In this document: piece by piece, positions 1-9,278 of the stretch
How positions within the stretch are numbered: the stretch's first letter is position 1
How the letters are laid out: each line of letters opens with the position of its first letter
Source: an uncultured Marinoscillum sp.
GTDB taxonomy: Bacteria; Bacteroidota; Bacteroidia; Cytophagales; Cyclobacteriaceae
NCBI GenBank assembly: GCA_902605755.1
Contig: CACLDR010000003.1
Coordinates: forward strand, 1-58,462
Reading direction: 5' to 3'
DNA: 58,462 bases
Notes under the pieces: generated by a model
The model's database searches: none
Told to the model about the DNA's origin: nothing
The model's input: only the letters and a program-made list of their open reading frames with translations
Made by a program: the position numbers and the translations under genes

Positions 1-2
1 GT

Positions 3-1796
3 GGTCCCACTCTGATGGGAACGCTTAGAGACATAAAAGTATACAGGCAAAGTGAGCAAATAGCTTCAGTTGATATTTATGCCTTTTTATTAAAAGGTAA
101 TTCAAACAGCAATATACATCTTCAACATAATGATGTGATCATTATCGGGCCTTATCAAAGTAGAATTGAATTGCAAGGAGCAGTTAAACGTCCGGGCTTC
201 TATGAAACCCTGGAAAATGAAACTTTTAACGATTTACTCACTTATGCCGGTGGTTTCATCTCGAATGCCTATGAAGAAAGAATCAGTATCACTCGCAGTA
301 ACGATGCATCAAAGAAAGTTTTAGATATTTATAAAAATCAATTCAAAGATTTTAAACTTAACGATGGGGATGTTTTCAGTATAGGTGAAATTCAAAATAG
401 ATTCGAAAATCGGATTATAATTAAAGGTGCGGTTTTCAGACCCGGGCCCTATGCTCTGACAGATGATTTAACCGTGAAAAAATTAGTAGACCTGGCAGAT
501 GGCTTAACTGGTGATGCTTTCACAGGGCGAGCCTTGATAACAAGAATGCATCCAAATTACAGCATTGAGACCATTTCATTAAATCTCGAAAAAATCCTTA
601 GTGGCGAAATAGAAGATATTAAACTGCAAAAAGAAGACGTCCTTCAGATAAATTCCATTTATGACTTTGAAGAAGAGAAATTTGTCCGCATTACGGGCGA
701 AGTAAATAATCCTGGAGTTTATCGCTTTTCTGACAACCTTTCTCTGAGAGATTTAATTTTTCAAGCCAAAGGATTTAAGAAAGCAGCCATAGGTGGTACA
801 GCTTTTATTTCTAGAAGACCTCCTGTACAGTCTGCTTATGCTCAAATCGAAACAGAGCAGCTGGCAATCAATGATAATCTTGAGGTATCTTCCAATGAGT
901 ATCTACTAAGACCCTTTGATCACGTTACCGTAAGAAAAAATCCTAGTTATTTTGAAGAGAAATCTATTCAAATTTTAGGCCAAGTAAATTTGCCTGGCAC
1001 ATATCCCATTGAATCGGCTGATGAAAGAATTTCTGATGTCATCGGAAAGGCCAATGGACTAAATGAATTTGCCTATCCTGCAGGGGCTACCTTGATTCGG
1101 AAATCTGAATTTAACCGTAATAGCAATGATCAACAAGAAAAAAAAATAAATCTTCTGAATTTTTTAAATAATATGGATACCACTCTTTATAGCGAATCAG
1201 ATTTGGTAGTCATCAATAAGATAAATGAGGAATTAGGCTATGATCAAAATAAAAATAGCCCTAAAAATGAAAATTTATCAGCTCTTGCCCAAAAAAATAG
1301 AATTAAAGAGATCTCTAACAACAACACTGGTACAGATATCAATCTAAAAGAAGCTGAATCTATTGCCTTAGATTTATCTAATATTTTATCTAACCCCGGA
1401 TCAATTGATGATTTAATTTTGGAGGATGGTGATATTATCAATATTCCCAAAAAGTTAAGTACTGTAAGTGTAATGGGGAAGGTTTTGTATCCCAACACGA
1501 TAGGATTTGAATCCTCAAAAGGGCTGAAATATTACATCAATGAAGCAGGTGGTTTCAATAATAGAGCTAAGAGAAAACAGACCTATGTCGTTTATCCCAA
1601 TGGAAATGCTGCAAAAACTAACAGCCTTTTAGGCATAAAATTTTATCCTAAAATAGCTCCAGGAACTGAAATTATTGTTCCTGAAAAACCCATTAAAGTA
1701 GGAGTCAATACTGGAGATATTATTGCCATTTCAACTTCATTAATCACCTCTTTGACCTTGATTGGTGTTACCTTACTAAACAACACGCTGAATTGA
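3..1796 (+). CDS. Polysaccharide export protein with five SLBB units (5'-truncated)
   Basis: The frame is open to the window edge upstream of the first Met (position 15), so the N-terminus (signal peptide and Poly_export domain expected) lies outside. What is visible is a series of SLBB-type units with the pattern 'xGxVxxPGxY...l.dli..AgG'. They start near residues 51, 134, 224, 318 and 488 counted from the Met at 15; the last one is degenerate (VLYPNTIGFE). A hydrophobic stretch closes the C-terminus (about residues 568-590). Family knowledge: Wza/GumB-like proteins with many SLBB units form the outer-membrane or periplasmic part of capsule and EPS exporters. The next gene, a Wzz-like protein, starts on a TTG inside the stop codon, so the two are probably translationally coupled. 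Function is confident; the exact pathway is inferred from the locus. Confidence 0.9.
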   Translation, partial: GPTLMGTLRDIKVYRQSEQIASVDIYAFLLKGNSNSNIHLQHNDVIIIGPYQSRIELQGAVKRPGFYETLENETFNDLLTYAGGFISNAYEERISITRSNDASKKVLDIYKNQFKDFKLNDGDVFSIGEIQNRFENRIIIKGAVFRPGPYALTDDLTVKKLVDLADGLTGDAFTGRALITRMHPNYSIETISLNLEKILSGEIEDIKLQKEDVLQINSIYDFEEEKFVRITGEVNNPGVYRFSDNLSLRDLIFQAKGFKKAAIGGTAFISRRPPVQSAYAQIETEQLAINDNLEVSSNEYLLRPFDHVTVRKNPSYFEEKSIQILGQVNLPGTYPIESADERISDVIGKANGLNEFAYPAGATLIRKSEFNRNSNDQQEKKINLLNFLNNMDTTLYSESDLVVINKINEELGYDQNKNSPKNENLSALAQKNRIKEISNNNTGTDINLKEAESIALDLSNILSNPGSIDDLILEDGDIINIPKKLSTVSVMGKVLYPNTIGFESSKGLKYYINEAGGFNNRAKRKQTYVVYPNGNAAKTNSLLGIKFYPKIAPGTEIIVPEKPIKVGVNTGDIIAISTSLITSLTLIGVTLLNNTLN

Positions 1797-2863
1797 ACGC
1801 CACTAAATACATAGACGATGAGCGCATTTCCTTTCGTGACTTCATTTACAAGGTTAAAGGCTTAATTAATTATCTAGCACTTCATTGGAAAAAATTAGTG
1901 TTGGGATCTTTAGTTATCGCTTTTTTAAGAATTACCTACGAAGTATTCAGAGATCCTATTTACACTGCAGAAACTACCTTCATAATTGAAGTGGGGGAAG
2001 GTGATATGTCGCAATTGGGATCCTTGGCTTCCGTTGTGGGTATTAATTTGAACAATATTTCCGATGAGAGTCAGCTCTTCGACACCGATCACATCGTAGA
2101 GCTCTACAAGTCATATAGAATGTTAAAACTGGCTTTTTTATCACGCTTGAGTGATGAAGACAGCGAGCGATTGATCACGCGATTCGCAAGGGGGAAAAAA
2201 TTACTGAGGCAATGGCATCGAAATGATGAGCTAAAAAATTTCAGTTTTGAAATCCCAAAAGCTGATATGAGTGTAAAGCATGATAGTATTTTGATGGAGG
2301 TCATAGAGGATTTCAAAAATGAACAACTGATCATAGCAAAACCTAACAGAAAACTCATGATTTTAAGTGTCAAAGTGGAAGATGATGATGCACTTTTTGC
2401 TGAAAAATTCAATACCTTTTTAGTAAAAATTGTTAATCAATTTTACGAAAGCACGAGTACTAAGAAAACAGGTGAAAATTTAAAAATATTGCAAAGTCAA
2501 GCAGATAGTACACGTGTTATTCTAGACCGCTCGCTTGATCAATTAGCTACAATATCTGAACTGCAACCTAATCCCAATCCACTTTATTATACCAATCAAG
2601 TTCCTTTCCAAAAGCTACAAATTGACATCGAGGCATCTGCTGCAGTATATGAGGAAATTATTAAAAATTTAGAGATGGCCAAAATCACACACCGCAACAA
2701 AAAGCCTTTAATCCAAATTATAGATGAACCGATTAGACCCCTTTCAATAGATAAGTCCAGGCCTATAAAGTTGATCTTAACGAGCGGATTGATCGGTGGA
2801 ATTTTTATGCTACTTTTTTTCACCCTACAATATATGTGGAAAAAGTTAATGGTAATTTCTTAA
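1793..2863 (+). CDS. Wzz/GumC-like chain-length determinant without kinase domain
   Basis: The 356-aa protein has the typical Wzz layout: a transmembrane helix near residues 33-50, a long periplasmic part with coiled-coil character (about 150-310), and a second helix near 327-347 (LILTSGLIGGIFMLLFF). No Walker A or tyrosine-rich tail follows, so it is a co-polymerase without the BY-kinase found in many Wzc proteins. The start is TTG at 1793, overlapping the stop of the export protein; the next in-frame Met lies far inside the protein and would remove the first membrane helix, so the TTG is needed. It is expected in the inner membrane, where it would control chain length and contact the SLBB export protein. 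Confidence 0.88.
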   Translation: MNATKYIDDERISFRDFIYKVKGLINYLALHWKKLVLGSLVIAFLRITYEVFRDPIYTAETTFIIEVGEGDMSQLGSLASVVGINLNNISDESQLFDTDHIVELYKSYRMLKLAFLSRLSDEDSERLITRFARGKKLLRQWHRNDELKNFSFEIPKADMSVKHDSILMEVIEDFKNEQLIIAKPNRKLMILSVKVEDDDALFAEKFNTFLVKIVNQFYESTSTKKTGENLKILQSQADSTRVILDRSLDQLATISELQPNPNPLYYTNQVPFQKLQIDIEASAAVYEEIIKNLEMAKITHRNKKPLIQIIDEPIRPLSIDKSRPIKLILTSGLIGGIFMLLFFTLQYMWKKLMVIS

Positions 2864-2870
2864 GTCTCAC

Positions 2871-3770
2871 ATGATCGCTATCGTAGTAGTTAATTGGAAA
2901 AATTATAATGATACTAAAGATTGCCTAAAGTCCCTGTATCTATCAAATAATACCTCCTTTAGTATCATTGTTATAGACAATGAAAGTAAAGAAGAATCCG
3001 CTTTCAAATTAAAAGAAAGCTTTCCGCAGATCACAATACTTCCTCAAGAGACAAATCTAGGCTTTACAGAAGCCAGTAATATTGGAATTAAGTACGGATT
3101 AAACTTAGGTGCTGAGTACATCATGTTATTAAATAATGATACTGTAGTTCCAAAAAACTTTTTGATCCCCCTTCTAACAACTCTCCGATCCAATTGTCAA
3201 ATCGCCGCCGTTCAACCAAAAATAATGTTCGCTGATAATCCAAATAAGATATGGAGTGGAGGAGGTATTTATTATTCATTGATTGCTTCCACTACAACCA
3301 TAGGATACGACCAAATAGACACAGAAAAATACTGTAAACAGAAGTATCTCGATTGGCTTACCGGATGTTGCATTCTTATAAAAGCAGAAATAATATCTGA
3401 AGTTGGTTTGTTGAATAACCACTTTTTTGCCTATTACGAAGATGTAGATTGGTCTTTAAGAATTCGAAAATTAGGCTATCTATTAGCGTATAACCCAAGT
3501 ATTCCCATTTACCACAAAGCAGGTGCCAGCAGTAAAACTGAAAATAAATCAGCAGACGGTTTCTTATCCCCATTTGTTCATTTCTTAAACATAAGAAATC
3601 ATATTTTTCTGATCAGGTTACATGCCAAAGGTTTTAATGCCATCAATGCTCATGTTTTTCTTTTATTGAAAATAATTAGTTATGGCCTATATTTCATACT
3701 TAAAGGAAGAAAGAAAAAATTGAAAATGCTATTAGACGGCTTCTTAAAGGGGTATTTAACACAATTATAA
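2871..3770 (+). CDS. Glycosyltransferase family 2 (rhamnosyltransferase-like)
   Basis: The 299-aa protein has a GT-A fold N-terminus (AIVVVNWKNYNDTKDCLKSL) and the metal/nucleotide-binding stretch MLLNNDTVV near residue 86, in the place of a DxD motif. An acidic EDVDWSLR motif near residue 188 is typical of GT2 enzymes such as WbbL-type rhamnosyltransferases. The C-terminal 60 residues are hydrophobic and basic and suggest membrane association. It lies 7 bases after the Wzz gene in the same direction. Donor and acceptor sugars cannot be told from the sequence. It would add one residue to the lipid-linked repeat unit on the cytoplasmic face. Confidence 0.9.
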   Translation: MIAIVVVNWKNYNDTKDCLKSLYLSNNTSFSIIVIDNESKEESAFKLKESFPQITILPQETNLGFTEASNIGIKYGLNLGAEYIMLLNNDTVVPKNFLIPLLTTLRSNCQIAAVQPKIMFADNPNKIWSGGGIYYSLIASTTTIGYDQIDTEKYCKQKYLDWLTGCCILIKAEIISEVGLLNNHFFAYYEDVDWSLRIRKLGYLLAYNPSIPIYHKAGASSKTENKSADGFLSPFVHFLNIRNHIFLIRLHAKGFNAINAHVFLLLKIISYGLYFILKGRKKKLKMLLDGFLKGYLTQL

Positions 3771-3853
3771 AAATTCTATATACTAGCCTTGTCTATTGAT
3801 TTGATACTCTATTATTAAAATGTGAAACGAATAATATTAAATACCTAAAAACA

Positions 3854-5260
3854 ATGTCAACCGTCATTTTTTCATTGATTGCTGTAACCCTTCTATTAGG
3901 TATAGGATACCTTATTTTTCTTTTGATAAAAACAGGAAAAGAATGGTACTTTTTTGTCTTTGCTATTTTATATCTACCAATGTACATCACTTTACAAAGC
4001 TTCTTTTTTCAGCAAACTCAAAGTCCAATTAGTGTATTTATCGTCCAATATCTTAAAGAGTTTGTATTATTTATAACCTTAGGCATATTTATTTTTTATC
4101 GATCCGAACTCTTGAGAAAAAAATTCAAAATTAACAATATTGATTTAGTGTTTAGCGCTTTTATTTTTTTAGCTTTCTTTTTTCTTGTCTTGCCAATTGG
4201 AGAAATGCCTTTTTTGGCCAAAGCGGCCTATTTCAAAAATATTCTCCTCACGGGAATAGTTTATTTCTTAGGTAGAAATATGTCCTTAAGCACATATCAA
4301 ATGCAATTGACATTTAAGCTCATTCTTGGTATTGCCTTTTGCGCCTTTTGTGTTAATTTGATAGAATTCACCAGTGGAATTCATCTGCATACCCTTGTAA
4401 ATTATGGTGATTTTCAATCCACAATAAATGACATTGAACCAACAGGAAATTATGGGCTATCTTGGACCTTTGAAACCCAATCTGGTGTCCAAAGATTTGG
4501 TGCATTTTTTGCAAATCCATTAGATCTTTCCAGTGCCTCTTTGCTTGCATTTGCCATTGCTTTTATTTTATTCACCAAGACTCCATATCTAAACAATCAA
4601 ATATTATATGGTAGCCTTATGATGATAGTTATTGGATCTCTGTTTTTCGCGTATTCACGGGCTTCACTTGCTGCTTTTATCTTAGAATTAATATTCATTG
4701 GTTTTATTTTCGAATACTACCGCTTACTTTGGGTGGGCGTCATTATAATATTCTCTTTTGTAATTTATACATTATATTTCGCCTCAGAAGATATGTATTT
4801 TTTTGTTTTAGATACGTTGACTTTTGAAAATGCTTCAAGTTTAGGACACCTAATTGAGTGGCTAGAGGCAGTCGAAAGTATCATTGATTCTCCTGAGGGA
4901 ATCGGATTGGCTATGAGCGGAAATGGCAATAGTGTAGCTAATATAAACAGGGTAGGTGGAGAAAATCAATTTTTGATATTTGGTGTTCAAATGGGCCTTT
5001 TAGGACTAGTGCTTTATATCAGTCTTTTATATCTTGCTATAAAAATAAGTATTCAAGCCTACAGAAAATCGCTCACCCCAAATGAACAAATCATTCCATT
5101 TGTGGCTGGAACTACCAAGTTTGCGTTGCTCCTACCCTTGTGTACAGCAAATGCAGAACTCTATCTGTTCGTATCTTTAATTAGCTGGTGGTTAGTGGGT
5201 CAAAGTGTGAAAATAAAAAACAGCCAAGTCATTTCACCTAATGCCTTACCCTATGGCTAA
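3854..5260 (+). CDS. O-antigen polymerase/ligase family membrane protein (Wzy/WaaL-like)
   Basis: The 468-aa protein is almost entirely made of hydrophobic helices (about ten to twelve), with a large soluble loop around residues 165-220 and another near 315-375, as in the Wzy_C/O-antigen ligase family. The loop with HLIEWLEAVESIIDSPEGIG followed by GENQFLIFGVQMGLLG resembles the conserved periplasmic loop region of these enzymes. In this setting the likely role is polymerisation of the repeat unit in the inner membrane (Wzy), working with the Wzz-like protein two genes upstream and the flippase on the opposite strand. A ligase role cannot be excluded. Sequence conservation is weak in this family, so the call rests on topology and context. 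Confidence 0.82.
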   Translation: MSTVIFSLIAVTLLLGIGYLIFLLIKTGKEWYFFVFAILYLPMYITLQSFFFQQTQSPISVFIVQYLKEFVLFITLGIFIFYRSELLRKKFKINNIDLVFSAFIFLAFFFLVLPIGEMPFLAKAAYFKNILLTGIVYFLGRNMSLSTYQMQLTFKLILGIAFCAFCVNLIEFTSGIHLHTLVNYGDFQSTINDIEPTGNYGLSWTFETQSGVQRFGAFFANPLDLSSASLLAFAIAFILFTKTPYLNNQILYGSLMMIVIGSLFFAYSRASLAAFILELIFIGFIFEYYRLLWVGVIIIFSFVIYTLYFASEDMYFFVLDTLTFENASSLGHLIEWLEAVESIIDSPEGIGLAMSGNGNSVANINRVGGENQFLIFGVQMGLLGLVLYISLLYLAIKISIQAYRKSLTPNEQIIPFVAGTTKFALLLPLCTANAELYLFVSLISWWLVGQSVKIKNSQVISPNALPYG

Positions 5261-6362
5261 AGAAAAAATTATCCTAGATATTCAGTATTTGTTGATGGCC
5301 AAAACAGGTATAAAAACATATATTCATGAACTTCTAGCTGCTACAGAACTATCAAAAAAGTATAAATATGTGTTCTATCCCAAATTAGCCCGTATTGAAA
5401 AAACCAACTTCTTCAAAAAGCATACTAAATGGAGACATTTATTTTTCCATCTTCACACTTTATTTTGGAAACAGTTGGTGATCCCCTTTTTGATATTATG
5501 GCATCGTCCCAAAGCTGTCATTTCCCCAGATTTTCATGCGCCCTTTTGGAATCTCCCTTGTGAAAAAATAATCGTATTCCATGACGTTTTTTTTTGGGAA
5601 AACTCTCAGAATTATAACAAATGGTGGTTAAAATATTATTTGTGGTCGATTATTGCAGGCCTCAATGGTAAGAGTAAAATTATCTCGGCTTCATTTGCAA
5701 CAGAAAAAAAAATCATCCCTTTATTGAAGCCTAAGTTCATTAAAACCATTTATCAAAGTGCTCCTCAACTTGATAAATTAACAGACGTAAAGCCTTATGA
5801 AAAGTTAGATAATCAACCTTACATTTTACATGTTGGCGTCCTTGAAAAACGTAAAAATCTGAGAGTTTTAGTCAAAGGATTTGCCCTTTTTTTGGAAACC
5901 TTTCCAGATTATAATCTCGTCTTAGCCGGACAAAAAGGGCCTACAAAAGATTTAGACGACTATGAAAATCTTCAAAAACTGATTCACCAACTTAACCTTC
6001 AAGCAAATGTTTTATTCACAGGTTATGCCACAGAAAATCAGTTAAAATGGCTTTATGAAAATGCATCGTTATACACATTTCCTTCTATTAATGAGGGCTT
6101 TGGTATTCCCGTGCTTGAAGCTTATTCATATGGCTTGCCAGTCATAATATCGGAAGATGAGGCCATCAATGAAATTGCAGGAAATGGCGCTCTTTCCGTG
6201 CCATCATTAGATCCCCATGCGTGGTCTGACGCAATGAAAAAATTGATAAACTCATCAAATCTTAGAGATGACCTTATAAAGAATGGTAAATTACGGCTAA
6301 AAGAATTTTCAAAAAGGAATTTCCTTGAAGGAATTGAAGATTACATTCTTAAAGATGCATGA
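5253..6362 (+). CDS. Glycosyltransferase family 4
   Basis: About 369 aa with the two-domain GT-B architecture. The C-terminal half carries LHVGVLEKRKNLRVLVKGF (donor-binding start of the GT4 domain) and the E-x7-E signature in EGFGIPVLEAYSYGLPVI near residue 285. The N-terminal acceptor domain begins KIILDIQYLLMAKTGIKTYI. An upstream ATG at 5241 is also in frame; I prefer 5253 (MAKEKIILD) because it overlaps the upstream gene by only 8 bases and matches where the fold begins. It ends in an ATGA overlap with the acyltransferase gene. It probably adds an internal sugar of the repeat unit; specificity is unknown. Confidence 0.9.
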   Translation: MAKEKIILDIQYLLMAKTGIKTYIHELLAATELSKKYKYVFYPKLARIEKTNFFKKHTKWRHLFFHLHTLFWKQLVIPFLILWHRPKAVISPDFHAPFWNLPCEKIIVFHDVFFWENSQNYNKWWLKYYLWSIIAGLNGKSKIISASFATEKKIIPLLKPKFIKTIYQSAPQLDKLTDVKPYEKLDNQPYILHVGVLEKRKNLRVLVKGFALFLETFPDYNLVLAGQKGPTKDLDDYENLQKLIHQLNLQANVLFTGYATENQLKWLYENASLYTFPSINEGFGIPVLEAYSYGLPVIISEDEAINEIAGNGALSVPSLDPHAWSDAMKKLINSSNLRDDLIKNGKLRLKEFSKRNFLEGIEDYILKDA

Positions 6363-7021
6363 TGTTCAGTGAGAAATATAAAATGGGTTGGGGAAAACGG
6401 GATACCTTATTTTCACTATTTACATTAATCATATGGCTAGTTAGAGGCCTATTTTACCGTCTTTTTTGGCATTCAAGTAATGGGCTAGCTTTGATAGGCC
6501 CCAAGGTCAAAATTATTTCTGGACACAAATTATCTGTAGGAAAAAACTTCGTTGTAGAGAGAGGTGCTGAAATTAATTGTATCAGTACTAAAGGTATTCA
6601 ATTTGGTAATAAAGTTACTATTGGAAGTTATGCCATCATCCGGCCAAGTAACGTATATGGTGGCCCCGTTGGAGTAGGCCTCAAAATAGGAAATCATTCA
6701 AATGTAGGACCCTACAATTATATTGGCTGTTCAGGGTATGTCGAAATTGGAAATAACGTAATGATGGCTCCACGTGTGAGTTTGTTTGCAGAAAATCATA
6801 ATTTTGAATCTATTGATTCCCCCATGAAAGATCAAGGCGTAACCACTGCTCCTATTATTATTGAAGACGACTGCTGGATTGCCGCCAACAGCATTATACT
6901 AGCTGGAGTACGTATAGGGAAGGGATCTGTAATCGCTGCTGGTAGTGTGGTAACTAAAGATGTTACACCATACTCTATAATGGTAGGTAATCCTGCAAAA
7001 AAATTAAAAAATAGAACCTAA
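6359..7021 (+). CDS. Hexapeptide-repeat (left-handed beta-helix) acyltransferase
   Basis: The 220-aa protein shows repeated [LIV]-G-x4 hexapeptides from about residue 50 to 205 (for example IQFGNKVTIGSYAIIRP, VEIGNNVMMAPRVSL, RIGKGSVIAAGSVVTKDV), which fold as a left-handed beta-helix. The AENHNFESIDSPMKDQG segment carries the catalytic-site His of the maltose/galactoside O-acetyltransferase group (WbbJ, WcaF). A hydrophobic N-terminal helix (about 17-33) may tether it to the membrane. The gene overlaps its neighbours by ATGA at the front and ends directly before the next TTG start. It probably O-acetylates the nascent polysaccharide using acetyl-CoA. Confidence 0.9.
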   Translation: MMFSEKYKMGWGKRDTLFSLFTLIIWLVRGLFYRLFWHSSNGLALIGPKVKIISGHKLSVGKNFVVERGAEINCISTKGIQFGNKVTIGSYAIIRPSNVYGGPVGVGLKIGNHSNVGPYNYIGCSGYVEIGNNVMMAPRVSLFAENHNFESIDSPMKDQGVTTAPIIIEDDCWIAANSIILAGVRIGKGSVIAAGSVVTKDVTPYSIMVGNPAKKLKNRT

Positions 7022-8164
7022 TTGCGCATCCTTCTCCTACATAGCTCATCTGACATGTATGGTTCAAGTAAAATTTTATTGATCACCGTGAAAATACTTA
7101 AAAAATGTGGACACGTCCCCCTAGTTGTGTTATCTGAAGAAGGATTATTAAGCCAAATGTTAAAAAAAGAACACATTGAATTCAGGTTGATTAAACTCGG
7201 CATCATAAGAAGAAAATATTTTAATTTCAAAGGCTTTATCAATAGGCTTTGGACTATTTGGTTAGCAAAAAATCAATTAATCCGAATATGTAACCAGGAA
7301 AAGATTGATTTGCTTTACTCCAATACGGCAGCGGTTATTGTGGGCGGCTGGGTAGCAAAAAAATGTCACCTCAAACACATATATCATGTCCATGAAATCA
7401 TACAATCCCCCTCTTGGTTTGCTTTTTTCATTCATAAAATGATTGCAAGGAACGCCAATCATGTTATAGCGGTATCTCGCGCGGTCAAAAACAACCTATC
7501 TACCGTCATCCCAGAGAACAAAATTTCTGTCATATATAATGGCCTCGATTATTCATTTTTATCGTCGAATCAAATTTTGGCAAAAAAATTATCTCTAAAT
7601 CCCAACCATCTGATCATTGGGATGATCGCCAGGGTACATCCATGGAAAGGCCAAAGCTATTTTATAGACCTCGCCGCAGCATTACTTCAGAAAAAACAAA
7701 ATATTACTTTTATCATGGTGGGGGATGCTTATCCCGGAAATGAATACCTTTATGATGAATTAGATACTAAAATAGATTTGCTAGGGCTAAAAAGGCATTT
7801 TATAAATCTAGGTTATCGAGAAGATATTTCGGCCATTCTTAATGCTTTAGATCTATTTGTACTCCCTTCGACGGCACCTGATCCTTTTCCTACAGTTATA
7901 TTAGAAGCGATGGCCTGTAAAAAAGCAGTTATTGCTACAGCTCAAGGTGGAGCTTTAGAAATGATTGAACATCAAGTTTCAGGTATCCATATCCCACTGA
8001 ACAATGCCCAAAAGGCTTCCGAAATAATTTCCCCGTACTTGTATGATGAAAAACTGCGGAAAAACATGGGACAAGTGGCCCAAAAAAAAGTGAATGCCTT
8101 CTTTTCAATGACCTCCTTTGAAAAAAAAATGCTTAATCTCCTTACTGCAGTCTATGAGCACTAA
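7022..8164 (+). CDS. Glycosyltransferase family 4
   Basis: The 380-aa GT-B enzyme starts RILLLHSSSDMYGSSKILL, the usual N-terminal strand and glycine loop of GT4 enzymes. It contains IGMIARVHPWKGQSYFIDLA at the start of the C-terminal domain (about residue 197) and the E-x7-E motif in FPTVILEAMACKKAVIAT near residue 288. The start codon is TTG immediately after the upstream stop; the next in-frame Met would cut into the first beta strand, so the TTG is preferred. It belongs to the same tightly packed EPS operon. Sugar specificity is not predictable. Confidence 0.9.
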   Translation: MRILLLHSSSDMYGSSKILLITVKILKKCGHVPLVVLSEEGLLSQMLKKEHIEFRLIKLGIIRRKYFNFKGFINRLWTIWLAKNQLIRICNQEKIDLLYSNTAAVIVGGWVAKKCHLKHIYHVHEIIQSPSWFAFFIHKMIARNANHVIAVSRAVKNNLSTVIPENKISVIYNGLDYSFLSSNQILAKKLSLNPNHLIIGMIARVHPWKGQSYFIDLAAALLQKKQNITFIMVGDAYPGNEYLYDELDTKIDLLGLKRHFINLGYREDISAILNALDLFVLPSTAPDPFPTVILEAMACKKAVIATAQGGALEMIEHQVSGIHIPLNNAQKASEIISPYLYDEKLRKNMGQVAQKKVNAFFSMTSFEKKMLNLLTAVYEH

Positions 8165-9278
8165 ACGGCACAGTATCGCACTCATTGGTACGAGGGGCTA
8201 TCCCTACGTGTACAGTGGTTATGAAACCTTTGCGAAAGAACTCTCCGAACGCTTGGTTAAAAGAGGCATTAAGGTGACCATTTATTGTCACAAGAATCTT
8301 TTTAAATACCGCCCTAAGGAAATAAATGGAATCCATCTGATATATCTTCCGGCTATTGAAACTAAAATACTGAGTCAATTGAGCCACTCTCTTTTTGCGT
8401 TTTTACATGCTTGCTTGCAATCCTATGATGTCATACTCGCTGTCAACTCAGCCAACGGACCTTTTGGTTTTTTGACTAAATTATTTCGAAAAAAAACCAT
8501 GATAAATGTGGATGGGTTAGAATGGATGCGTCCCAAATGGCAGGGTTTGGGATCCAAATATTTTTACTGGTCCTCAAAGCAAGCTACCCGCTTTTTTGAT
8601 TTGATCATCAATGACTCCCTCGAGATGAAACGGGTATACAAAAGAGAGTTTGAAACGACGTCTAAAGTAATTGCTTATGGTGCCGAGCTTAGATACTCAA
8701 AAAATCCCAAGTTAATTGAAAAATGGAACCTAGAGCCAAATAACTATTATTTGATTGTGGGCCGACTTATTCCAGACAACAATTCTGACATCATTTTAGA
8801 GGGCTTTTTAAAAAGTTTATCGGATAAGAAGCTTGTGATCGTAGGTGATGTCCCTTTTCAAGACGCCTTTACCAAAAAAATAAAAGCCCTATCACAAACT
8901 TCGAACCGCATCATAATGACAGGCTATGTAAATGAATCAGAAACCCTAGCGGAATTGTATCACCATTGTTATGCTTACCTTCATGGGCATGAATTTGGGG
9001 GCACCAATCCTACCATGCTCAAGGCCATGGCCTGCGGTTGTGCCATTCTTGCTTTGAAAACTCCTTTCAATGACGAAATGTTAGCAAACGGAGCCTTTGG
9101 TGATTTTTTTTATAAATCTGTCAATTCCATAAGTGACAAAATCAAGAATTTTGATCATAATCCAAAAAGAGTGATAAACTTAAAAAATCATTCAAGATCA
9201 GGTATTTCAAGAAAATATACTTGGAATTATGTATGCAATCAATACATAGATGCTATTTATGAATTAATAGGCCTCTGA
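8154..9278 (+). CDS. DUF1972-type glycosyltransferase (Cps2T/WchF rhamnosyltransferase-like)
   Basis: The protein (about 374 aa) begins HSIALIGTRGYPYVYSGYET, the hallmark of the DUF1972 domain that forms the N-terminal half of beta-1,4-rhamnosyltransferases such as Cps2T. A GT4 C-terminal domain follows (YLIVGRLIPDNNSDII; HEFGGTNPTMLKAMACGC). The open frame extends to 8118, but the ATG at 8154 fits the family start and reduces the overlap with the upstream gene to 11 bases. Its 3' end overlaps the 3' end of the opposite-strand flippase gene by 22 bases. In pneumococcal capsule synthesis this family adds the second sugar to the undecaprenyl-linked primer; the same early role is plausible here. 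Confidence 0.9.
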   Translation: MSTKRHSIALIGTRGYPYVYSGYETFAKELSERLVKRGIKVTIYCHKNLFKYRPKEINGIHLIYLPAIETKILSQLSHSLFAFLHACLQSYDVILAVNSANGPFGFLTKLFRKKTMINVDGLEWMRPKWQGLGSKYFYWSSKQATRFFDLIINDSLEMKRVYKREFETTSKVIAYGAELRYSKNPKLIEKWNLEPNNYYLIVGRLIPDNNSDIILEGFLKSLSDKKLVIVGDVPFQDAFTKKIKALSQTSNRIIMTGYVNESETLAELYHHCYAYLHGHEFGGTNPTMLKAMACGCAILALKTPFNDEMLANGAFGDFFYKSVNSISDKIKNFDHNPKRVINLKNHSRSGISRKYTWNYVCNQYIDAIYELIGL

